Assembly (NCBI GenBank): GCA_051960855.1
Contig: JBQCDV010000090.1
Location: 1-8,783, forward strand
Origin: JBQCDV01 sp051960855
Lineage (GTDB): Bacteria; Actinomycetota; Actinomycetes; JAJZTN01
DNA length: 8,783 nucleotides
Direction: 5' to 3'
The stretch's first letter is position 1, and each line of letters starts with the position of its first letter. Shown here one piece after another: positions 1-6,076 of the stretch. The position numbers and the translations under genes are program-made. The notes under the pieces were generated by a model. The model searched no databases, was not told where the DNA came from, and saw only the letters and a list, made by a program, of their open reading frames with translations.

Positions 1-39
1 CATCGGATTGCCCCCCGCGATGGGGAGGGCAATCCGATG
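1..39. repeat. Perfect 13-bp inverted repeat, possible terminator
   Basis: The arms CATCGGATTGCCC (1-13) and GGGCAATCCGATG (27-39) are exact reverse complements around a 13-nt C/G-rich loop. The structure starts 20 bp past the stop of the minus-strand MFS gene, where a transcription terminator would be expected. No T-tract can be checked on the minus strand because the window ends at base 1, and the arms may continue further. It could instead be a bidirectional terminator for a convergent gene outside the window, or half of a larger repeat. The repeat is certain; its role is inferred. Confidence 0.6.
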
Positions 40-58
40 CACCGATGCCACGGGGGGC

Positions 59-1510
59 TCAGCTGCGGGCGGGCAGACCGCGGCTGCCCACCACCAGCCC
101 GAGGGCGACGACCGACTGGATCGCCAGGACGGTCAGCAGGGCGGGCACCGGCCCGGGACCCCCGGAGGCGGACATCGACAGGAAGAGGCTGCCGACCGCT
201 GCCACGCCGATCGCCAGTGCGACCTGCTGGGTCGTCGTGATCGTGCCGCTGCCCACACCGGCCGCGCTCGCGGGGACGTCGGAGAGCACGACGCGGATCA
301 GCGGCGGCATGATCCACCCCTGTCCGAAGCCGGCGAGGGCCAGGCCCGGGGCCAGGGTGAGCACGTCGACCGCCGGCCAGGTGGCCCAGACGGTGAGGCC
401 GAAGGTCACGAGACCCACGAGCTGGACGGCCGCTCCGACGGTGATCACCGTGCGTCCCCACCGCGCCACGGCCCGAGACGTCGTGAGGGAGGCGATCAGG
501 AAGGCCACGGCCATCGGGGTGAGACCGAGTCCCGCCTTCGCCGGACTCCAACCAAGGACGTCCTGGACGAGCAGGGCGTAGACGAACATGAACGCCCCGA
601 AGCCGGCGAAGAACGGCGCCGCCAGCGACAGCCCCCACCGCATGCTGCGGTGCTCGAGGATCGACGGCGGCAGCAGCGGAGTGGCACCTCGGCGTTCGAG
701 CAGGTGCTCGGTGGCTACGAAGGCGATGGCCCACACCGGCACCGTTGCGAGCAGCAGCAGCGACCACACCGGCCAGCCGAGCGCCCGGCCCTCGGTCAGG
801 GGCACCAGCAGGGAGATGACGGCGGCCGCAAGCAGGACGGTGCCGAGCAGGTCCGGCCTGGACGGGGCGAGCGACCGCGTCTCGGGCAGGTGCCGCCGGG
901 CCAGCCACAGACCCACGAGCCCGAGCGGGACGTTGACCAGGAAGATAGGCCGCCACGAGGAGCCGAAGACGTTCGCGGCGACCAGGACGCCGCCAAGGAC
1001 CTGTCCGACGACCGCGGCGATGCCACCGCTCGCGCCGAACCAGCCAATCGCTCGCGCCCGCGAGGCGGCCGTGCCCGTCGCCTGGATCGTGGACAGCGTC
1101 TGGGGGACGAGCAGCGCGGCGGCCGCTCCCTGCAGGATGCGGGCCAGCACCAGGGTCGCTCCCGAGGGCGCGATGCCGCACAGCAGGCTGGTGAGCGTGA
1201 AGGCGGCCATCCCGATGACGAAGAGGCGCCGGCGGCCATAGGTGTCACCGAGCCGACCACCCACAACGAGCAGAACGGCGTAGGCGGTGGCGTAGCCGCT
1301 GACGACGAGCTCGAGCGTCGCCGCGCTGGCCCGGAGGTCTCCGGCGATGGTGGGAAGCGCCACATTGACGATGAAGAAGTCGATCATCGCCAGCAGGGTG
1401 CCGAGCAGGGTCGTCGCGAGGCCGAGTGCCGACAGTGGCGGCGCGGGCTCCTCTGCGCGCCTGAGGTCCAGAGGCTGGGGAGGTCGACGGGAGAGCGTTG
1501 CTGTGGTCAT
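59..1510 (-). CDS. MFS drug-efflux transporter, DHA2 (EmrB/QacA-like) family
   Basis: This is a 483-residue integral membrane protein, probably a proton-driven exporter of small toxic compounds with about 14 membrane helices, the usual plan for the DHA2 branch. Visible marks are the helix-1 motif around Asp44 (IDFFIVNVALPTI), the MFS motif A loop GGRLGDTYGRRRLF (about 84-97), a Gly-rich antiporter-like helix (GASGGIAAVVGQVLGG, about 159-174), and hydrophobic helices through residue 475. I start it at the ATG at 1510 (MTTATLSRRP). The open frame runs on to 1597, but those extra 29 residues are not hydrophobic and are encoded by the palindromic promoter region. No strong ribosome binding site precedes 1510; an in-frame GTG at 1519 is another option. 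It diverges from a MmyB-like regulator, the classic layout of a locally controlled efflux gene. The substrate cannot be predicted. Confidence 0.93.
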   Translation of the reverse strand: MTTATLSRRPPQPLDLRRAEEPAPPLSALGLATTLLGTLLAMIDFFIVNVALPTIAGDLRASAATLELVVSGYATAYAVLLVVGGRLGDTYGRRRLFVIGMAAFTLTSLLCGIAPSGATLVLARILQGAAAALLVPQTLSTIQATGTAASRARAIGWFGASGGIAAVVGQVLGGVLVAANVFGSSWRPIFLVNVPLGLVGLWLARRHLPETRSLAPSRPDLLGTVLLAAAVISLLVPLTEGRALGWPVWSLLLLATVPVWAIAFVATEHLLERRGATPLLPPSILEHRSMRWGLSLAAPFFAGFGAFMFVYALLVQDVLGWSPAKAGLGLTPMAVAFLIASLTTSRAVARWGRTVITVGAAVQLVGLVTFGLTVWATWPAVDVLTLAPGLALAGFGQGWIMPPLIRVVLSDVPASAAGVGSGTITTTQQVALAIGVAAVGSLFLSMSASGGPGPVPALLTVLAIQSVVALGLVVGSRGLPARS

Positions 1511-1540
1511 GTCGATCACTGTGCGGGCGGCGCGAAGGTG

Positions 1541-1582
1541 GTACCAGAGTGTGCTGATCCTGGTAGTGGCACTACCTGGTAC
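1541..1582. promoter_or_regulatory. Nested palindromes between divergent genes, putative operator
   Basis: The 101-bp gap between the MFS start (1510) and regulator start (1612) holds two inverted repeats. The inner one is GGTAGTG (1562-1568), one G, then CACTACC (1570-1576), a perfect 15-bp palindrome. The outer one is GTACCAG (1541-1547) with CTGGTAC (1576-1582). The word CCTGGTA also occurs directly repeated at 1559 and 1575, 16 bp apart. This looks like the binding site of the adjacent HTH regulator, controlling both divergent promoters. No convincing -35/-10 pair could be assigned on either strand. Which protein binds is inferred from position only. Confidence 0.6.
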
Positions 1583-1611
1583 TCCGCTGGCTACCACGGC
1601 AGACTGACCTC

Positions 1612-2538
1612 ATGACCGTCCTGCGCTCCTCCCCGTCCCTCCGGTCAGCAGCTGCGGCCTCCGCCGCGTCGGTCGCTGCTGCGGTCGCTCCCGCGACTCC
1701 GGACGAGGTGCGGCGCGCCGAGCTGGCGGCGTTCTTGCGCAGCCGGCGCGAGCGGATCTCGCCGCGCGAGGTCGGGCTGCCCGACGCCGGCCGCCGACGC
1801 ACCCCGGGACTGCGTCGAGAGGAGGTTGCGACCCTCGCGGGTGTCGGCGTCACCTGGTACACGTGGCTCGAGCAGGCCCGCGACATCCGGGTGTCCGAGC
1901 AGGTGCTAGCCGCGATCTCCCGCACGCTGCTGCTCGACGTCCACGAGCGCGCGCACCTGTTCACCCTCGCCGGTGCGGTCCCGCCGCGCGAGGAGGAGGA
2001 CAACCCGGCGGTCCGACCCGAGGTGCGGGCGCTGCTGGACAAGCTCGACCCCTACCCGGCCTTTGTCTCCAACGCCCGCTACGACGTGCTCGCGGCCAAT
2101 CGCGCCTATCGGGTACTCGTCGGCGATGTCGACGCGCTGCCTGTCGAGGAGCGCAACATCCTCTGGATGATGTTCGCCAAGCAGACCACGAGCCGCTGCT
2201 TCGTCAACCGTGACGAGGCGCGGTCGCGGATGGTGGCGCAGCTGCGGGGCGCAATGGCCGAGCACGTCGCCGACCCGGCGTGGAAGTGCCTGGTGCGCCG
2301 GCTGGAGCGGGTGTCCCCGGAGTTCAGCGAACTGTGGCAGCGCCACGACGTGACCCAGCCGGAGACGGTGCTCAAGCAGTACCTGCACCCGGACCTCGGG
2401 CTGCTGCAGTTCACCCACACCGTCATGTGGCTCACCGCGGCGAGCGGGCTGCGGCTGGTCGCCTACGTACCGGCGGACGAGGCGACCGCGAGCGCCACAG
2501 CGGAGTTCGAGCGGCTGGAGCCGCGCCCCGTCAGCTGA
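1612..2538 (+). CDS. MmyB-like XRE-family transcriptional regulator
   Basis: This 308-residue DNA-binding regulator has two parts. The N-terminal helix-turn-helix (about 34-110) includes the family signature RRRTPGLRREEVATLAGVGV and then TWYTWLEQARDIRVSEQVL. The C-terminal part (about 137-300) resembles the MmyB-type ligand-binding domain (LDPYPAFVSNARYDVLAANRAY, later LWQRHDV and FTHTVMWL). Family members usually control a neighbouring oxidoreductase or transporter in response to a small molecule. The divergent MFS gene and the palindromes between them fit local control and probable autoregulation. The first 32 residues are Ala/Ser-rich and unlike the family, and no clear ribosome binding site precedes the ATG at 1612. 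A GTG at 1708 (VRRAELAAFLRSRRER) would give a start more typical of the family. The ligand is unknown. The gene ends in a tandem repeat shared with the convergent gene. Confidence 0.93.
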   Translation: MTVLRSSPSLRSAAAASAASVAAAVAPATPDEVRRAELAAFLRSRRERISPREVGLPDAGRRRTPGLRREEVATLAGVGVTWYTWLEQARDIRVSEQVLAAISRTLLLDVHERAHLFTLAGAVPPREEEDNPAVRPEVRALLDKLDPYPAFVSNARYDVLAANRAYRVLVGDVDALPVEERNILWMMFAKQTTSRCFVNRDEARSRMVAQLRGAMAEHVADPAWKCLVRRLERVSPEFSELWQRHDVTQPETVLKQYLHPDLGLLQFTHTVMWLTAASGLRLVAYVPADEATASATAEFERLEPRPVS

Positions 2539-2581
2539 TCCAGGCCCAGCCCGTGCCCGTCAGCTGATCCAGGCCCAGCCC
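2527..2581. repeat. Perfect 26-bp tandem duplication spanning two convergent stop codons
   Basis: Positions 2527-2552 and 2556-2581 are identical (26 bp) with the 3-bp spacer GTG, a 29-bp period. Each copy contains TCAGCTGA, an 8-bp palindrome that is a stop codon on both strands. The regulator uses the TGA in copy 1 (2536-2538), and the minus-strand amylosucrase uses the stop in copy 2 (2560-2562). Copy 1 also encodes a spare amylosucrase tail (GWAWIS and stop), and copy 2 encodes a spare regulator tail (PVS and stop). The gap between the genes is only 21 bp. A short GC hairpin (CCAGCC, CTG, GGCTGG; 2575-2589) touches copy 2 but has no T-tract. Confidence 0.92.
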
Positions 2582-4560
2582 TGGGCTGGCAGCAGGATCC
2601 CGGCGGCGGTCAGGACAGGGCCATCCGCACTCGCGACCACGTGCGGGTCGGCGATCGGCGCCTCCTGCCACACCCACGCCGGGACCCACGTCTCGTCGTC
2701 GCCGACGTTGGCCAGCACCACGAGCGGACCACTGCGCGGGTGCCGCCGCACGTAGGCAAGGACGCGGCTGTCGCCGGTGTCGACCCAGGTCGTGGAACCA
2801 CCGCCGCGAAGGGCGGGCGACGCGGCTCGGGCACGGCCGAGCTCCACCAGCTCACGGAACAGCTGCCCCTCGGGCGTGCGGGAGTCGCTGCGGCGTTCGG
2901 CGATGTCCCAGTCCATGAACGGCCGGTGCATCCACCGGTTGTCCTCGGCCAGCTCGGGGTCCTGCAGATAGGACGTGTCGTTGCGCAGCGCCAGCTCGTC
3001 GCCCATGTAGAGCAAGGGGATCCCGCCGTAGGAGTAGGCGACGGCGTAGAGCATCGCGATCCGCCGCAGCCCTGCGCGGACCTCGACCGGCTGGTCCTCG
3101 CGCAGCCCCAGCTCGACGCCGGTCAGGGCCGCGGCTGTCCCTGAGGTGCGGGCGTCGCCGGTGAGTGGGTTCTCCTGGAACGGCGCCCCGAGCGCGAAGG
3201 ACCCGGGGAACCTGCCGGCGTAGAAGTCAACGAGGAACTTCCGATGCGCGCGGGGATCCAGTCCGAGCGCCCAGGCGTCCTCGTCGCTGACCGCCCACCC
3301 GATGTCGTCGTGGCAGCGGACGTAGGTGACCCATGAGGTGTCCGAGGGCTCCGGGCGCAGCCGCGACATGGCATGGCGCATCAGCCGGACGTCCCGGGTC
3401 GCCAGGGTCGACCACAGCATGACCATGAGCTGGTTGTTGTAGGCCAGGTCGCACTCGTCGCGGACCTGCTCGTGCGCACCCAGGTACTGCACGAGCTGGT
3501 CGGGCGGCACGATGGCCTCCGCCTTGAAGATGACCGCCGGTGCGGCGATCCGGACCAGGGCGCGCAGGGCTTCGAGGATGGCGTGGGCCTCGGGCTGGTT
3601 CTGGCAGTCGGTGCCCAGCCGCTTCCACAGAAACGGGACGGCGTCGAGACGGAAGACGTCGACGCCACCGTTGGCGAGCTCGAGGATCGTCTCGAGCATG
3701 GCGGTGAAGACCTCGGGGTTAGACCAGTCGAGATCCCACTGGTAGTCGTGGAACGTCGTCCAGACCCAGCCGCCCATCTCCTCGACATAGGTGAAGCTGC
3801 CCGGCGCTGTGTCAGGGAAGACCTCCCACAGCGTCCGCTCGTACGCGTCGGGCATCGTCCGGTCAGGGAAGGCGAAGTAGAAGCGGCGGTAGCGCTGGTC
3901 ACCGGCCATCGCCGCCTGCGCCCAGGCGTGCTCGCGCGCCGTGTGGTTGAGGACGAGGTCGATGCACAGGCTCATGTCGCGCTCGTGCAGTGTGCCGGCC
4001 AGCGACTCGAGGTCGGCCATGTCCCCCAGTCGCGGCTCGACCTGGCTGTAGTCGGCTACGGCGTAGCCGCCGTCGTTCTCGCCCTCCCGCGCCTTCAGCA
4101 GCGGCATCAGGTGCAGGTAGGTGACACCCAGCTCCTGCAGGTAGTCCAGATGCCGGGGAATGCCGTCGAGGCGACCCGCGAACCGGTCGACGTAGGTGAC
4201 GTAGCCGATCATCCGCTCGCTCTGGAACCAGTGCGGGTCGATCTCCCGTGCCCGGTCCAGGCGACGCAGTTCGGGGCTGCGCTCCAGCGCGGAGTCGACA
4301 GCGACGTCAACGAGGCGGCCAGCGAGCTGCGGCGCGGTGGCCGGACCGTAGACCAGCTCCAGTGCCTCGATCAGCGCCCCTCCGACGAGCGAGATCCGCG
4401 CGGCGAGCTCGGCGCGGAGGTCCTCGTCGAGCGCTCGACGCTCGAGCGCACCGGCAAGGTCCCGAACGTCGTCCGCGCGGCGTCTCACCGCCGCCAGCTG
4501 CGGGACCTCGGGCAGGTCCTCCTCGACACGGGGGTCAGCGGCGAAGTCGTTGGCAGCCAT
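2560..4560 (-). CDS. Amylosucrase (GH13 sucrose glucosyltransferase)
   Basis: This 666-residue enzyme is predicted to build alpha-1,4-glucan from sucrose and release fructose (EC 2.4.1.4); the Neisseria polysaccharea enzyme (NpAS) has about 636 residues. An N-terminal helical part (about 1-110) is followed by a GH13 barrel with DGGYAV (163-168), DLVLNHT (201-207), VFRLDAVPFLWK (nucleophile Asp306), IFKAEAIVPPDQ (acid/base Glu348) and RCHDDIGW (His417, Asp418). The C-terminal beta part ends GWAWIS. Amylosucrase-specific stretches include TTFHDYQWDLDWSNP, GDARTSGTAAAL and DNRWMHRP. Asp163 and Arg542 match the Asp144-Arg509 salt bridge that closes the NpAS pocket, which separates it from trehalose synthases and sucrose hydrolases. 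Trp245 replaces Arg226 of NpAS (TLWEVFPD versus TLREIFPD). No signal peptide is seen, so it should act in the cytoplasm. The ATG at 4560 has only a weak ribosome binding site. It lies 46 bp after the Rieske gene and may share its transcript. Confidence 0.93.
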   Translation of the reverse strand: MAANDFAADPRVEEDLPEVPQLAAVRRRADDVRDLAGALERRALDEDLRAELAARISLVGGALIEALELVYGPATAPQLAGRLVDVAVDSALERSPELRRLDRAREIDPHWFQSERMIGYVTYVDRFAGRLDGIPRHLDYLQELGVTYLHLMPLLKAREGENDGGYAVADYSQVEPRLGDMADLESLAGTLHERDMSLCIDLVLNHTAREHAWAQAAMAGDQRYRRFYFAFPDRTMPDAYERTLWEVFPDTAPGSFTYVEEMGGWVWTTFHDYQWDLDWSNPEVFTAMLETILELANGGVDVFRLDAVPFLWKRLGTDCQNQPEAHAILEALRALVRIAAPAVIFKAEAIVPPDQLVQYLGAHEQVRDECDLAYNNQLMVMLWSTLATRDVRLMRHAMSRLRPEPSDTSWVTYVRCHDDIGWAVSDEDAWALGLDPRAHRKFLVDFYAGRFPGSFALGAPFQENPLTGDARTSGTAAALTGVELGLREDQPVEVRAGLRRIAMLYAVAYSYGGIPLLYMGDELALRNDTSYLQDPELAEDNRWMHRPFMDWDIAERRSDSRTPEGQLFRELVELGRARAASPALRGGGSTTWVDTGDSRVLAYVRRHPRSGPLVVLANVGDDETWVPAWVWQEAPIADPHVVASADGPVLTAAGILLPAQGWAWIS

Positions 4561-4606
4561 CGGCGCTCACTGTAGAGACGCGACCGCCGGACTGTCGCGG
4601 CTGACC

Positions 4607-5482
4607 TCACCCGTCGGCGCCGACCAGCTCCACCTCGACCACGCCGTTGAGCACCCGGGTGCGGAAGGCCGGCTGCGGCGACGTCGCCGGGCCGTGGACG
4701 ACCGCGCCGTCCTCCATCCGGAAGACGCTGGCATGCCACGGGCACTCGACGCAGGTGTCACCGTCCGGACCGGTCACCGTCCGACCCTCCGCCAGGGACG
4801 CGGAGAGGTGGCTGCAGGTGTCCGCGAGCGCCTGGACGTCGCTGCCCTGGCGCAGCAGCACGACCTTCGTGCCCCGGACCTCCTTGGCCGCCAGTTGCCC
4901 GTCGGTGAGGTCGGACAGGAGGCAGGCAGCGTGCCAGCCGGCCGGGACCCGATGCGGGACGTGCTCGGCGTGGTTGGCACCAGCGGCCTGCCGGTAGGCG
5001 AGATGACCACCGAGGTAGCCGCCGACGTTGACAGCCATGAGCCCGAGGAAGCCCAGCCTGCGACCGGCCTTGCGGTGCCCGGTAAGCCGGGCAAGCAGCG
5101 AGGCGCTGTAGGAGGTCAACGCGATGGTGTTGGCCATGGCGTGCACGACACCGGTGCGCTGCTGCTGGGGGTGCAGCCGGGACCAGTCGGCGATGCCGGA
5201 CAGCGCTGCCGGCGAGGCCGACACGACCCCGACGGCGACGAGCGCGTCGGCGGACCGGTGCTCACCGGGCATCAGGTCGAGGAACGCCGCCGACATCCAC
5301 GCGCCGATGGGGATCTGCACGGCCATCGGATGGGCGGGGTGCCCGAGGGGCACGCCGTGCAGGACATCGAGAAGCCGTCGTGACAGCGGCAGCTTCTCGG
5401 TGACGGTGCGCACCGCCTCCACGATCGGGTCCAGCGAGGTGGTGCCTTCGATGCGGTCGAGGACGGCGAGACGCTGGGCCAC
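4607..5482 (-). CDS. DUF2231 membrane domain fused to a Rieske [2Fe-2S] domain
   Basis: This 291-residue protein has two domains. Residues about 45-165 match DUF2231: the GHPAHP motif (47-52) followed by four hydrophobic stretches (about 53-72, 80-98, 113-133, 144-162). Residues about 178-288 form a Rieske domain with the cluster ligands CSH (Cys223, His225) and CPWH (Cys247, His250); Cys244 is an extra cysteine. It is therefore a membrane-anchored redox protein, probably passing electrons to an unidentified partner. No oxygenase catalytic domain is present. The start is a GTG at 5482 with a strong ribosome binding site, AGGAGA (minus strand, 5493-5488), five bases upstream. It lies 78 bp after the small membrane protein gene and 46 bp before amylosucrase on the same strand. 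I know of no direct link between this fusion and sucrose metabolism, so co-expression may be incidental. Confidence 0.9.
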   Translation of the reverse strand: MAQRLAVLDRIEGTTSLDPIVEAVRTVTEKLPLSRRLLDVLHGVPLGHPAHPMAVQIPIGAWMSAAFLDLMPGEHRSADALVAVGVVSASPAALSGIADWSRLHPQQQRTGVVHAMANTIALTSYSASLLARLTGHRKAGRRLGFLGLMAVNVGGYLGGHLAYRQAAGANHAEHVPHRVPAGWHAACLLSDLTDGQLAAKEVRGTKVVLLRQGSDVQALADTCSHLSASLAEGRTVTGPDGDTCVECPWHASVFRMEDGAVVHGPATSPQPAFRTRVLNGVVEVELVGADG

Positions 5483-5487
5483 GGGCT

Positions 5488-5493
5488 TCTCCT
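5488..5493 (-). promoter_or_regulatory. Ribosome binding site of the Rieske gene
   Basis: AGGAGA on the minus strand lies five bases before the GTG at 5482. It fixes that GTG as the start and is the best Shine-Dalgarno sequence in the minus-strand cluster. Confidence 0.8.
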
Positions 5494-5498
5494 GCGGT

Positions 5499-5546
5499 GA
5501 GTCGGCTGCGTTGGGTCGGAGGGGCGAGTCGGGTGGCGTTGGGTCG
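5499..5546. repeat. Imperfect direct repeat upstream of the Rieske gene
   Basis: Two copies of a roughly 20-bp word, 5499-5518 (GAGTCGGCTGCGTTGGGTCG) and 5526-5546, share GAGTCGG at one end and GCGTTGGGTCG at the other, with one inserted base and one change between. They start 27 bp apart and fill most of the 78-bp gap between the membrane protein gene and the Rieske gene, just upstream of the Rieske ribosome binding site. They could be tandem regulator sites or a simple slippage duplication. Confidence 0.6.
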
Positions 5547-5560
5547 ACTGGAGGCTCTGG

Positions 5561-5914
5561 TCAGGCGCCGGGCGGGACCTCGCGGTCGCGCCGCATCAGC
5601 TCCACGAGCTCCGCGTCGGGGTCCCACGGCTCCACGTCCACTGGCGGGAAGAGCAGACGGTGCAGGCGACTCCGGTGCACCGGAACGGCCGCGAAGCTCG
5701 CGGCCGCCTGCGGTGTCATCGCGGCCGCGGGACGGCACCGGACGAACCACAGCTCAGCGCAGCCGACCAGCAGCGCGGTGGTGAACGCCAGCCCGGGAGA
5801 CACGTTGGCGGCAATGACGACGAAGGCGACGACGGGCACGGCGACCAAGGCGATCGCGAGGCCCCGCCAGGGCGAGCGCGGCAGGCCGGGCCCTGCCTGG
5901 TGCTGACGGGCCAT
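5561..5914 (-). CDS. Small two-helix membrane protein of unknown function
   Basis: This 117-residue protein belongs to no family I recognise. A polar basic N-terminus (MARQHQAGPGLPRSPWRG) is followed by two hydrophobic helices, about 18-37 (LAIALVAVPVVAFVVIAA) and 41-58 (GLAFTTALLVGCAELWF). A soluble tail follows with a basic stretch (HRSRLHRLLFP) and an acidic end (EPWDPDAELVELMRRDREVPPGA). Both ends probably face the cytoplasm. The frame is open upstream to 6271, but that part overlaps the divergent GH1 gene. I chose the ATG at 5914 because GGGAG lies five bases before it. It is the first gene of the minus-strand cluster leading to the Rieske and amylosucrase genes. The gene call is fairly safe; the function is open. 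Confidence 0.75.
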   Translation of the reverse strand: MARQHQAGPGLPRSPWRGLAIALVAVPVVAFVVIAANVSPGLAFTTALLVGCAELWFVRCRPAAAMTPQAAASFAAVPVHRSRLHRLLFPPVDVEPWDPDAELVELMRRDREVPPGA

Positions 5915-6076
5915 GGGTACTCCCAAGAGCTGGGCCGGAGCGGCGGCGGGTGGAGGTTCTGAGATAGGAAGTACCCGCAGGGGATGTCGCGCTAATCCCT
6001 CCGAAACATGACAACTAGCAATCAGTGGGGCAGTGCGCGACAGCCCGAACCGGCGGCGACAGCGAGCGAGGCGAGC
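5915..6076. promoter_or_regulatory. Divergent promoter region between the membrane protein and GH1 genes
   Basis: The two clusters diverge from this stretch, so promoters on both strands should lie here. The stretch around 5955-6010 is less GC-rich than its surroundings. On the minus strand GGGTAC (5976-5971) sits 57 bp before the membrane protein start and resembles the -10 box of SigB/SigF-type stress promoters, but no matching GTTT -35 box is found at the right distance. No clear palindrome is present. Only the location is supported, not a specific promoter. Confidence 0.35.

Noticed and set aside
8..1615. 535-codon open frame on the plus strand opposite the MFS gene
   Set aside because: Its translation is low-complexity Arg/Gly/Asp/Glu-rich with no family motif, and it mirrors a clear membrane transporter. 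It is a GC-rich antisense shadow.
2575..2589. GC hairpin CCAGCC-CTG-GGCTGG as a terminator between convergent genes
   Set aside because: Short stem, no T-tract on either strand, and it lies in the last codons of amylosucrase; too weak to call.
4425..4440. 16-bp palindrome CGTCGAGCGCTCGACG
   Set aside because: It lies inside the amylosucrase coding region and is built from common GC-rich codons; nothing suggests regulation.
3373..4575. 400-codon open frame on the plus strand opposite amylosucrase
   Set aside because: The minus strand encodes all GH13 motifs in order; the plus-strand frame shows none and is a shadow.
5076..5093. Hairpin TGCCCGG-TAAG-CCGGGCA
   Set aside because: Inside the Rieske coding region with no T-tract; most likely chance in GC-rich DNA.
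5971..5976. SigB/SigF-like GGGTAC -10 box on the minus strand
   Set aside because: No GTTT -35 box at the required 14-16 bp spacing, so I do not call it as a promoter.
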